Origin: Ferdinandcohnia sp047238305 | GTDB lineage: Bacteria; Bacillota; Bacilli; Bacillales; Bacillaceae_L | Assembly: GCF_047238305.1 (NCBI RefSeq) | Contig: NZ_JBDFMO010000001.1 | Location: 4,588,001-4,652,000, forward strand | Length of the DNA stretch: 64,000 bases | Direction of reading: 5' to 3' | In this document: piece after piece, positions 25,591 through 33,660 of the stretch | Numbering within the stretch: position 1 is the first letter of the stretch | Layout: every line of letters starts with the position of its first letter | Position numbers and translations under genes: made by a program | The notes under the pieces: generated by a model | Seen by the model: only the letters and a program-made list of their open reading frames with translations | What the model was told of the DNA's origin: nothing | Databases searched by the model: none

Positions 25591-26685
25591 TTAGTGGGCT
25601 ACTTCAATTTCTTTATTAGCTCGCTCAGTCCACTCAGCTCTTTTTTCATTGACATATTCCCAATCTACTTTTACAAGCTTCGCAATTTGATCTTCCCCAT
25701 AAATCACTTTTTTAGCTATATCCCCGTCAAGTTTCGTGTTTTTATTGACTGGCCCTGAAAATACTCCATGTGCAAATTCCACCTGTGCTTCTTCGCTTAA
25801 AGCAAAATTAACAAATTTTTGTGCAAGCTCTGCATGCGGTGCGTCTTTTACCACACTAATGGTTGAAATTAAAGCAGGCGCGCCTTCCTCAGGAATCACG
25901 AACTCGATTGGGAATCCGCTGTCTTGTAAAATGTGAACCCGGGCATCACTCCAAGAAGATGCAACAGTTTGGCCCTGTAAGAAGAAGTTAGATAAATCAG
26001 CCGTTTTATCAAAAGTCACCGCATTTTTTGCAATTTCCTTCATTTTTTCAAATCCTGGTTCAATATCATCAGTACTTCCACCGTTTGAAGTGGCAGCCAT
26101 GATGAGCATATGCAGTCCAAACGTAGTGGCTATGGATGGTAAAACAATCTTATCCTTAAATTTAGGATCTGCTAGGTCATTCCATGATTTAATCGGCTCC
26201 CATCCATTTTGTTCAAAGACCTCTTTGTTGTAAGCCAAGCCCGTTGATACAATCCCAGTACCAACACCGATATTGTCCTTATCCTTGGCGATATCGTATA
26301 CGTCCTTCAGGTTGGTGACAATGCTCTCATCTAATGGGGCAAGCAATCCAAAAGCTTTTGCCTGCGCCTGCGGTCCATCATCCAAAACAGCGACATCTAT
26401 TTGCGGGTTATCCTTTTGTGCCTGAAGCTTTGACACGGTATCAACAGAGCTTCCCGTAATATACGTTACTTTCACTCCGTACTCCTTTTCGAACTTTGGA
26501 ATCACTGTTTCTTTCAGCTTTTTTTCATAGCTTCCACCGTATGCTGCCAATACTAATGTTTTCTCGCCTTCTTCTCCTGATTTTTCAGTTGTAGAAGAAT
26601 TCCCCGTCTCGTTGCCACTGCAAGCAGCCATGAAACCAAGAACAAGACAAATTAATAGGATTAAAGACAAACTTCTTTTTTTCAA
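25591..26685 (-). CDS. Extracellular solute-binding lipoprotein, PotD-like
   Basis: A 364-residue periplasmic-binding-type lipoprotein: positively charged start, hydrophobic stretch, lipobox GFMAAC (Cys21) and then a Ser/Glu-rich linker. The mature part resembles spermidine/putrescine-binding proteins (LVLAAYGGSYEKKLKET, typical of family 1/13 solute-binding proteins for polyamines, iron or phosphonate-like ligands). The start codon is TTG with GGGAGG upstream. It is the first gene of the operon. Acidic residues for polyamine binding cannot be assigned by eye, so the ligand stays open. Confidence 0.92.
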   Translation of the reverse strand: MKKRSLSLILLICLVLGFMAACSGNETGNSSTTEKSGEEGEKTLVLAAYGGSYEKKLKETVIPKFEKEYGVKVTYITGSSVDTVSKLQAQKDNPQIDVAVLDDGPQAQAKAFGLLAPLDESIVTNLKDVYDIAKDKDNIGVGTGIVSTGLAYNKEVFEQNGWEPIKSWNDLADPKFKDKIVLPSIATTFGLHMLIMAATSNGGSTDDIEPGFEKMKEIAKNAVTFDKTADLSNFFLQGQTVASSWSDARVHILQDSGFPIEFVIPEEGAPALISTISVVKDAPHAELAQKFVNFALSEEAQVEFAHGVFSGPVNKNTKLDGDIAKKVIYGEDQIAKLVKVDWEYVNEKRAEWTERANKEIEVAH

Positions 26686-26840
26686 AATTATTCCTCCCTT
26701 ATAAAATATTTTTTTAATATGGACGAAACGAATACTACACCCTCCATTCCTCGTTCAATTATTAGGTTTTTTTATACGGAAATAATATTTGAATTTTCAG
26801 ATAATGGAATTTAAAAATATAACATTATAATCTTTTAACC

Positions 26841-26860
26841 TATAATGTTATAACGTTATA
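26841..26860. promoter_or_regulatory. Probable GntR operator upstream of the ABC operon
   Basis: TATAATGTTATAACGTTATA differs at only two of 20 positions from the site right upstream of the gntR gene (27630-27649). It contains the perfect palindrome TATAACGTTATA. A further partial copy (ATATAACATTATAA) lies at about 26818-26831. Confidence 0.6.
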
Positions 26861-26874
26861 TTCTTATTATCATC

Positions 26875-26888
26875 TGAAAGCGCTTACC
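26875..26888. promoter_or_regulatory. Candidate cre box (CcpA site) upstream of the ABC operon
   Basis: TGAAAGCGCTTACC matches TGWAANCGNTNWCA at 13 of 14 positions. It lies in the 211-base gap between gntR and the PotD-like gene, next to the GntR operator, which suggests joint control by substrate and carbon state. Confidence 0.5.
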
Positions 26889-26896
26889 GGAATTGA

Positions 26897-27613
26897 TTAA
26901 AAAATAACCTCTGCATAATAGGTAACTTTGTCAGGACGTATGTAAAACTTTGAGTACTCTATTACTTTTCCCTGCTTGGTGTAAGTAAACCTCTCCCACT
27001 CAAACACAGGCGTTCCTGGTTCAATTTGAAGTCTTTCTGCCATTTCACCAATAGCAATATATGGCTTAACAACCGACCGTGCCCTTCCTAATGGAATATG
27101 GTATTTATTTTTTAATATGCTGTAAATCAACTCATTATTAATATCGTTGGCTGTCAAATCAGGGCATTTATCAAAAGGCAGATATGTATATTCCATAGCC
27201 ATTGGTATGTCATTTTCAATTTTCAAACGCTTGATTTTAATGAGCTTTTCATTCGTTTTTATTTCAAATTTACTTGCTACTTCGTCATCCCCATTTTCAA
27301 TTAAAAAACTAATTAATTCATGTGGATGCTCCCCCTCTACACCAGTTAATGACATCAATTTATTAATATCTTTTTCATTGGTGTTTCCTGCTACAAAAGT
27401 CCCCTTTCCGCTTCTTCGGTAAAGGTATCCTTTGTTCACTAACTCAAGAACAGCACGTTTAACAGTAATTGTACTAACACCGAAGTGGTCAGCTAATTCC
27501 TGTTCAGTAGGCAGCTGATAGCCATATTCCCACTGTTTAGAAGTAATTTTTTCTTCCAATACCTCTTCTACTTGACGATATAGAGGTACATGATTATTTT
27601 TATCAATCCTCAT
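26897..27613 (-). CDS. GntR-family regulator with UTRA domain
   Basis: A 238-residue repressor with an N-terminal winged helix-turn-helix (PLYRQVEEVLEEKITSKQW, FGVSTITVKRAVLELVNKGYLYRRSGKGTF) and a C-terminal UTRA effector domain. The ATG follows AGGTGAG. A 20-bp palindromic motif lies 16 bases upstream of its own start and again upstream of the ABC transporter operon it precedes on the same strand, which indicates autoregulation and control of the importer. Confidence 0.92.
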   Translation of the reverse strand: MRIDKNNHVPLYRQVEEVLEEKITSKQWEYGYQLPTEQELADHFGVSTITVKRAVLELVNKGYLYRRSGKGTFVAGNTNEKDINKLMSLTGVEGEHPHELISFLIENGDDEVASKFEIKTNEKLIKIKRLKIENDIPMAMEYTYLPFDKCPDLTANDINNELIYSILKNKYHIPLGRARSVVKPYIAIGEMAERLQIEPGTPVFEWERFTYTKQGKVIEYSKFYIRPDKVTYYAEVIF

Positions 27614-27629
27614 AGCATCTCACCTAATT

Positions 27630-27649
27630 TATAATATTATAACTTTATA
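27630..27649. promoter_or_regulatory. Probable autoregulatory GntR operator
   Basis: TATAATATTATAACTTTATA lies 16 bases upstream of the gntR start and matches the site at 26841-26860 at 18 of 20 positions. Confidence 0.6.
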
Positions 27650-27771
27650 CTGTAAATACTATTACAAGATTTTCAATATTATTACTATTTCCACTATTAA
27701 TACATAATTTACTTTGTTTGTAACATGTTGTCAACATCATTTTTGTAAATTTACTGAATTTTTTTAAAAAA

Positions 27772-27798
27772 GAATAGAGTAGTAACACAACTCTATTC
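27772..27798. terminator. Terminator between the dehydrogenase operon and gntR
   Basis: GAATAGAGT (27772-27780) pairs with ACTCTATTC (27790-27798), with T-runs on both sides (TTTTT after it on the plus strand, TTTTTT on the minus strand). It ends the minus-strand dehydrogenase genes. Confidence 0.8.
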
Positions 27799-27830
27799 CT
27801 TTTTATATTTTTGGTTTCGCTAAACACATA

Positions 27831-29003
27831 TCAAGTAACAGGTACTTTAACAAAACGGTCATAACGCAAAGGATCTACTGGAATGATTGTATCTTCTTTT
27901 TCCAAAATTAACTCCTCTATCAACTTTCCGGTGACAGTTGCTAAACTGATCCCATCCCCTTCATGTCCCGCAGCAATAAAAAATCCAGGTACTTTCTCAA
28001 CAGCTGAGATAATTGGTAAATGGTCTTCTGTCCAAGGTCTAAAACCCGTATATGTTCGAATCATTTTAAAATCATTTATTTTCGGGAAAAATCGGAGTGC
28101 TCTTTTGGCCATGGTTTCCACAACATTAATATCAACACTACCATCATACCCCACAAATTGACGACTACTACCCAATAAGAAGTTTTGACTTTCTGTAGGT
28201 TCTAACACTAATGCGACTCCATGCTCCTTTGTTTGTGGGTCGACTTGGCGTTCACGACCAAATTTATTCATTAAATAGCCAAACTCCATCACATTTCGCA
28301 TCATAATTGGTTGCTGCCTTGCTCCTACTAGAATATGTCCTTTTCTTGGAATAATTGGTATCTCAATATCTAGCATTTTACCGATAAAAGGAGCCCATAC
28401 ACCAGCAGCATTCACTACTTTTTTTGCAATAATTGTTCCGTTAGTTGTTTCGATTTTAAAATCTTCTTGTTTTGAAATAGCCGTAACTTCCGAATGTGTA
28501 CGAGTTTTTAGTCCATATTGCTTTGCTTTATCAATTAAGGAATAGCAAAATAAATATGGATTAATGAGTGAATCGGTTTCGCACTCCAATCCTCCTGGAA
28601 TATCATCAGCAAAAAAAGGGGATTCCTGACGTATATCAGACGAATCTAAAACATTAAACTTCAATCCCGCTTTTCGTTGCGTTTCTACCCATTTCTTCGC
28701 AGCTTCCATTTCTTCTTCATTATCACAAACGAGAATACTTCCAAGTGCACGGAATTCAAATGCTATATCAAGTTCCTTATGTAGATCGACAATTAGCTCC
28801 TGACTCACCCATGACATTTGGCTATCAAAACCCGGATCCTTATCAACGATTGTGACATTTCCATCACACCTGGAAGATGTGCCACTCACGAGATCCCCTT
28901 TTTCGATTAAGGTACAATCTATTCCAGCTTTTGAAACATAATACGCAATCGCGCAACCAACAATTCCGCCTCCGATTATGGCTACCTCTGTACGATTACT
29001 CAT
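27831..29003 (-). CDS. FAD-dependent oxidoreductase, beta-type subunit of an opine/hydroxyproline dehydrogenase-like complex
   Basis: A 390-residue DAO-fold flavoprotein. The FAD site GGGIVGCAIAYYVSKAG is at residues 11-27, and the region GHEGDGISLATVTGKLIEEL near the C-terminus is the second FAD contact. It resembles HcnC, opine oxidase subunit B and D-hydroxyproline dehydrogenase beta, which pair with an alpha flavoprotein and 2Fe-2S proteins. Those partners are the next three genes upstream on the same strand, so this is probably the catalytic amine-oxidising subunit. GGGGGAGG precedes the ATG. Confidence 0.88.
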   Translation of the reverse strand: MSNRTEVAIIGGGIVGCAIAYYVSKAGIDCTLIEKGDLVSGTSSRCDGNVTIVDKDPGFDSQMSWVSQELIVDLHKELDIAFEFRALGSILVCDNEEEMEAAKKWVETQRKAGLKFNVLDSSDIRQESPFFADDIPGGLECETDSLINPYLFCYSLIDKAKQYGLKTRTHSEVTAISKQEDFKIETTNGTIIAKKVVNAAGVWAPFIGKMLDIEIPIIPRKGHILVGARQQPIMMRNVMEFGYLMNKFGRERQVDPQTKEHGVALVLEPTESQNFLLGSSRQFVGYDGSVDINVVETMAKRALRFFPKINDFKMIRTYTGFRPWTEDHLPIISAVEKVPGFFIAAGHEGDGISLATVTGKLIEELILEKEDTIIPVDPLRYDRFVKVPVT

Positions 29004-29057
29004 ATCTCGGACCTCCCCCTGTAGTTATTCCCCCAAGAAAAACATCTTGGACAAAGT

Positions 29058-30272
29058 TCACATTACCTGATCATAGGCTTGAAAAGCTCTTTCTATTTTA
29101 GCTCGTCCCTCATTGATTCCGGGATGGAATTGAATAGCTGCGTCTCTCCTGGTCGCTTTCACCTTTTCCATTGCTTGAACCACTTTATCGCTTATATCAG
29201 CAACGTCCTTCAATTGTCGCTTAGCGATAGAAAGTCCCGCGAGTGTTCCTTGTGCACCAGCTACTTTTGCACCTTCGATTCCTGTAATGTTTCCAGCGAC
29301 AAATAAACCTTCAATCGGAGTTTTCATTTGTTCATTGTGAACAGGAACATGTCCACCAAGTTCTTCAATATATTGGAATGGACAACCGATAACAGAAGCA
29401 AGTTCTGCAAGTGGATAGAGTCCACCAGCTATACAAACAAAATCAACATCAATGATTTCTTCACTGCCTTGTATGCGATCCCCATCGGGATTAAGATTGC
29501 ATAGTGTTACAGATTCCACTTGGTCGGTACCGTTTATTTGTACGATTGCTTTACGTATATGAATAGGCATCCCCCACATCTCCATACCATTTCTCGGATA
29601 AAATTTCACAGCTAAATCACGTACCCAAGTGGCTTTTGCAAATATACTTCCAAAACGCAGAAAGGCAGACGGAGCAAGATGTGCTACACGGATTAATCCA
29701 TCCATTACCTGCTTTGGAATCCCTGCTTGCTTCGTTACCGAATTTACAGCGGGTAATACCATGCTATGGAGCTCAATTCCTGCTAATTGAAGTTCTCGTG
29801 CGATAGCTACTGACAAAACATTAATCCCCGCGATAATCCCTTTTTTCCCTACACGAACCCGCTGTACATTTGTCATGACTTGCGCTGCACCGATTGACAT
29901 GACCCCAGGTAGAGTCCACCCTGGAATTGGAGCAGGGGTTTCTGCAGCACCAGTGGCAAGTAGAAGGTTTGCTGCATTAAATCTACCTTTGTTTGTATGG
30001 ACACAAAAGCCAGTACTAATTTTTTCAATATGGTGAACTGAAATGTTACATCTTATATCAGTTTCTAATTCAGTTGCCCTTTGTAACAATTTTTTTGCCT
30101 CTTCCAATCCATTCCACCATTCTCCATTGGAGTCTTGATAAAGTTGGCCAAGTAATCTGCCACCTGGTTTAGGGTACTCATCAATGATCAGGACGTGCAA
30201 ATCCCATTCGCGGCAAGCGATAGCTGCTGACAAGCCTGCCGGACCCGCACCAATGACAATAGCATCATACAT
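29058..30272 (-). CDS. NAD(P)/FAD-dependent oxidoreductase, alpha-type subunit (HcnB/opine oxidase A-like)
   Basis: A 404-residue two-dinucleotide-binding flavoprotein. The first Rossmann motif is GAGPAGLSAAIA (about residues 8-19), and the second is unusual (AGINVLSVAIARELQLAG; the GxGxxG is degenerate, as in HcnB relatives). The ATG at 30272 has AAGGAGG and overlaps the preceding ferredoxin gene by 8 bases; an upstream start at 30389 would lie deep inside that gene and was rejected. It should pass electrons between the amine-oxidising subunit and an acceptor. The canonical fused BFD domain is a separate gene here. Confidence 0.88.
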   Translation of the reverse strand: MYDAIVIGAGPAGLSAAIACREWDLHVLIIDEYPKPGGRLLGQLYQDSNGEWWNGLEEAKKLLQRATELETDIRCNISVHHIEKISTGFCVHTNKGRFNAANLLLATGAAETPAPIPGWTLPGVMSIGAAQVMTNVQRVRVGKKGIIAGINVLSVAIARELQLAGIELHSMVLPAVNSVTKQAGIPKQVMDGLIRVAHLAPSAFLRFGSIFAKATWVRDLAVKFYPRNGMEMWGMPIHIRKAIVQINGTDQVESVTLCNLNPDGDRIQGSEEIIDVDFVCIAGGLYPLAELASVIGCPFQYIEELGGHVPVHNEQMKTPIEGLFVAGNITGIEGAKVAGAQGTLAGLSIAKRQLKDVADISDKVVQAMEKVKATRRDAAIQFHPGINEGRAKIERAFQAYDQVM

Positions 30273-30672
30273 GTGTACTTTCCTCCTTATGACTTTTGCA
30301 TTTTGTAGTGAATTCTGCATATGTACGAGGCAAATCATCTGCACTTGTTGTTTTCGAAAATGGGAGCGGCTGTATTTTTCCGCTTTCAATAATCATATCT
30401 TCCTTTAGCTCCGTCAAACAGGCACGCACACCTGACGTTTCATTGACAGTCAAACGACATTCAAAACAATGGCCAATATTACAATAAATCCCACGTGGTG
30501 CTCCACTTTGTTCATGCACACGTAAAAGACGAATACCATTCGCAAGAAGTGCCGAAGCGATTGTATCTCCTTCATATCCTTGGAGAACTTTTTGATCATA
30601 TGTAAAAGTGATTGTTTTTTTGTTTTCTAAATCACCTAAAACGGGATGCTTTATGATACGGTTTTGATTCAT
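30265..30672 (-). CDS. 2Fe-2S protein (HcnA-like, Fer2_4)
   Basis: A 135-residue plant-type 2Fe-2S protein with the cluster motif YCNIGHCFECRLTV (Cys-x4-Cys-x2-Cys) and a fourth Cys in GVRACLTELKED. It matches the small gamma-like subunit of HcnABC, opine oxidase and heterotetrameric sarcosine oxidase-type systems. It overlaps both neighbours by 4-8 bases, so the stoichiometric complex is translated as a unit. Confidence 0.9.
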   Translation of the reverse strand: MNQNRIIKHPVLGDLENKKTITFTYDQKVLQGYEGDTIASALLANGIRLLRVHEQSGAPRGIYCNIGHCFECRLTVNETSGVRACLTELKEDMIIESGKIQPLPFSKTTSADDLPRTYAEFTTKCKSHKEESTHV

Positions 30673-30932
30673 GATTGACCTCCTAATGCTGAAAGAGATA
30701 CTGGTCGGACGGGTGGTTTAATATTTAATGGAATTTCATTACCAGGCTTTTCCCCTTTTATCTCATGTAAAACGGCATCAACTGCAGTCCGGCATACGCG
30801 TCCGCCACAATACCCCATTCCCGCTCTCGTGCGCAATTTCACTTCACGTGCAGAGCATTCATACTTCATAACTGTATTATTGATATCTTCTAAAGTCACT
30901 TCTTCACATCTGCAAATAATCAGGTTATTCAT
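30669..30932 (-). CDS. BFD-like [2Fe-2S]-binding protein
   Basis: An 87-residue protein with the bacterioferritin-associated ferredoxin motif: CRCEEVTLEDI near the N-terminus and GMGYCGGRVC in the middle (Cys-x-Cys and Cys-x4-Cys). In related dehydrogenases this domain is fused to the alpha subunit; here it stands alone. The ATG at 30932 has AAGGAGG upstream; the longer frame from 30980 lacks a ribosome site. It is the first gene of the four-gene dehydrogenase operon. A weaker cre-like sequence lies at 31051-31064, upstream of it. Confidence 0.85.
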   Translation of the reverse strand: MNNLIICRCEEVTLEDINNTVMKYECSAREVKLRTRAGMGYCGGRVCRTAVDAVLHEIKGEKPGNEIPLNIKPPVRPVSLSALGGQS

Positions 30933-31095
30933 TGGCTTGAAATCCTCCTTTTCCCAAGTAGTGGTATGGTTGAAAATCATCTAGGGTTTGTCATCCAAGA
31001 CCATAATCCCCCATTAAAATAATCCGTAAAACAAGAATAAGCAGAAGAAAAGCAAGCGCTTTCTTCCACTCTATCATACTATGATTTAATAAAAA

Positions 31096-32559
31096 TTAAA
31101 CCCCTATATTCGTTTTATGATCTTTATTGTCTCCCGATAAAGTTAGGGATTTAATTGGTTCTCCATTTCTCCCCACATAAGTTCTTCCCCAGCCAGTTAT
31201 TACAGAAAAAATCATAACAGCTAACAATGCCCAACAATATATAATCCAAATCCCTAGTTGTCCGGTCGATAGGACTGGAACTATTTCACCATATACACTG
31301 TTGGCTTCAGCCGTTAATGAGACTACTAAAAACAGCGCGGGTGACCAAGGCAAGGCAAAGCACAACGTATTTGCAAAAGCATCTAGTATATTGGCAACTC
31401 GATATTTATGGATTTTGTATTTTTCTCCAATCGGCCTTGCATACGATATTCCGATTGCAAGTATTGGCGGAGCATTAAGCCCCATCACAGAAGTCAAACC
31501 TAATGTAAGTCCAGCAATAGATGCCTCCGCCCCCCTAACAGTGGATATAAACCTTTCAGCAATGCCCATTAATGCTTTATCACCATTTCCGACTCTCATA
31601 ATATTGACACATGCCATGATTAATAAAGCAAAAATACAGATATCAACCATCCCGCCGATTCCATTTACAAACACACCTTGGGCAGCCCCATCCTCGATAT
31701 ATATTAAATTGGAAAAACTATTTAAATTAAATAGTTGGGCAATAATAATTCCCACAACTGTTCCAATCGTAGTTGCACTAATTAAATGCGCACCTTTAAC
31801 TGCAAAGATGATGGTTATGATTGCTGGAATAAGCATCACTAACCCAGTTGGGTTCATATGTTGACTTAATTGATCGTAGGGGAGTGCTTCCTGTGCTGAA
31901 CCACCACCACCAAAAATAGCAAGTAGAATGATTGTGATAATACTTGCAGGGATTACATAACGAATCCTCGATTTTACTACACCACCAACATCTGCACCTT
32001 GACTTGCTGCAGACGAAATGGTTGTATCTGAAATAGGTGCAATATTATCACCAAATGCAGCGCCGCCAACAATGGCTCCTGCTAATACAATCGGATCGGC
32101 GCCTAATAGTATACCTGCCGGATATAAAACGGATATCCCTGCGATAATGGTTCCAAATGATGTTCCTGTTGCAGTCGCAAAAAGTGCACTGGCTACAAAG
32201 GCAATAATGACAAATAATGTACCAGTAGCGCCTACATGATAGGCAGCCCAAAGAATTCCGTCTACTAATCCTGAGTCTTTTAATACTTGGGCAAATACTC
32301 CAGCAAAAATCCAACAAACGACTGGTATAACCGCTATTTTATCAGCCATACCTTCAATCACTGCCTGAGCATATTTTTCTTTATCTTTGCTTAAAAAGTA
32401 GGTAACCATAATTCCAATTAAGGCTGCAGCCCACATGCCTCTTAGGTCTGGTGCCTTAAGGACAGAAATTAGGATCGCTATTATTATAAATAGACCAAAA
32501 GGTATTAAGGAGACCAACCGACCGCCATAAAATTGCACATTTGAAATTTCATTATTCAT
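31096..32559 (-). CDS. NhaC-family Na+/H+ antiporter or amino-acid transporter
   Basis: A 487-residue membrane protein with about 12-14 hydrophobic stretches of the NhaC family. Hallmarks are the repeated TATGTSFGTIIAGI and GAAFGDNIAPISDTT segments. Several NhaC members near amino-acid catabolic genes are suspected substrate:Na+ transporters and not pH antiporters; the location between dehydrogenase and D-aminotransferase genes supports this. The ATG at 32559 follows GGGGGAG; the upstream start at 32589 lacks one. Confidence 0.87.
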   Translation of the reverse strand: MNNEISNVQFYGGRLVSLIPFGLFIIIAILISVLKAPDLRGMWAAALIGIMVTYFLSKDKEKYAQAVIEGMADKIAVIPVVCWIFAGVFAQVLKDSGLVDGILWAAYHVGATGTLFVIIAFVASALFATATGTSFGTIIAGISVLYPAGILLGADPIVLAGAIVGGAAFGDNIAPISDTTISSAASQGADVGGVVKSRIRYVIPASIITIILLAIFGGGGSAQEALPYDQLSQHMNPTGLVMLIPAIITIIFAVKGAHLISATTIGTVVGIIIAQLFNLNSFSNLIYIEDGAAQGVFVNGIGGMVDICIFALLIMACVNIMRVGNGDKALMGIAERFISTVRGAEASIAGLTLGLTSVMGLNAPPILAIGISYARPIGEKYKIHKYRVANILDAFANTLCFALPWSPALFLVVSLTAEANSVYGEIVPVLSTGQLGIWIIYCWALLAVMIFSVITGWGRTYVGRNGEPIKSLTLSGDNKDHKTNIGV

Positions 32560-32660
32560 TATTTTGCTCCCCCGATTTTTTATATACATGTATCAAGTCT
32601 GTCTCTTCAAGATGTGTCCATACTCATAATTTAATTTGTAAATAAACAGTGATATCTTCT

Positions 32661-33512
32661 TTATAGAGAAGCAATCCCGCTTTTATGTGTAAGTTGGTAT
32701 AATTCATCTTGGATTTTTTTTGTGATTTCACCTACTTCAATTGCTGTTTCATCGACTTTCTGGATGGGTAAAATGCCTAAAAAGGTTACAGATAAAAATG
32801 CCTCATCTGCATGTAATATAAAATCCTTAGTAAAAGGCTCTTCAACCACTTCAATATCATTTTTTTCACAGATTTCTAACACTGTTTGTCTAGTGATACC
32901 GTTTAAAATAAAGTTATCTGCTGGATGAGTGTACAGTTTATTCCCTTTTCTCACAAAAACATTGGATGAACTACCTTCTGTTATCGTTTCACCTCTATGC
33001 AATATAGCTTCAAAACAATCGTTTTTAATGGCTGTTTCTTTTGCTAACACATTAGGTAACAAATTTAAACTCTTTATGTTGCATCTAAGCCATCTAGTAT
33101 CTTCTACAAGCATTGTTTTTACACCATTTGTATAGAAGTCTTCTGGTAATCTAGTTGTTTGTGTCGTAAACGCTATTAGTTTAGGTGATACCTCTATTTG
33201 CGGAAAGTGATGTGTTCTTGGAGCTACGCCTCGGCTTATTTGCAAATAAATAAAGCCAGTAAATAGCTGATTCTTTTCAATAAGTTCCATTAACTTTTTA
33301 TTTAATTCCTCTAATTCGTATGGAATATTTAGTTCAATCTGATCAGCACTGTACTGAAGTCTCGCTAAATGTTTCTCCAATTTAAAGGGTGTTCCATTAT
33401 AGACCCCAATCACTTCATAAACACCGTCTCCAAATACATAAGCTCTGTCTAAGAAGTCAATTTTCACATTTTCCCTTAGAACAATCTGGTCATTATCAAG
33501 AACATAACTCAT
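32661..33512 (-). CDS. dat: D-amino-acid aminotransferase
   Basis: A 283-residue fold-type IV PLP enzyme with the D-amino acid aminotransferase pattern: FGDGVYEV (about residues 27-34), RGVAPRTHHFP with the Arg/His carboxylate trap near residues 94-104, catalytic Lys147 (NIKSLNLLPN) and the PLP-binding ITEGSSSNVF. It transaminates D-amino acids with 2-oxoglutarate to D-Glu and an oxo acid. In Bacillus it normally supplies D-Glu for peptidoglycan or breaks down D-amino acids. Its place between two NhaC-type transporters favours a catabolic role here. Confidence 0.9.
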   Translation of the reverse strand: MSYVLDNDQIVLRENVKIDFLDRAYVFGDGVYEVIGVYNGTPFKLEKHLARLQYSADQIELNIPYELEELNKKLMELIEKNQLFTGFIYLQISRGVAPRTHHFPQIEVSPKLIAFTTQTTRLPEDFYTNGVKTMLVEDTRWLRCNIKSLNLLPNVLAKETAIKNDCFEAILHRGETITEGSSSNVFVRKGNKLYTHPADNFILNGITRQTVLEICEKNDIEVVEEPFTKDFILHADEAFLSVTFLGILPIQKVDETAIEVGEITKKIQDELYQLTHKSGIASL

Positions 33513-33660
33513 CTTATAACAACTCCTTCAATCAAATTTATTCACCACTTTAAGACAATTCGCCTATTATTAATCTAGCTATTATAAATACGAAGAATAT
33601 TAAAACTATTTATTTTACACATTTACTATTCACTCTGAAGGTATAAACACTTTGTAAAAT

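Noticed and set aside
30272..30389. Longer N-terminus of the alpha-type flavoprotein
   Set aside because: The extra residues translate the ferredoxin gene in another frame; the ATG at 30272 has AAGGAGG.
31051..31064. cre-like AGCAAGCGCTTTCT upstream of the dehydrogenase genes
   Set aside because: It has three mismatches to the cre consensus, fewer matches than the other three boxes; noted in the BFD entry only.
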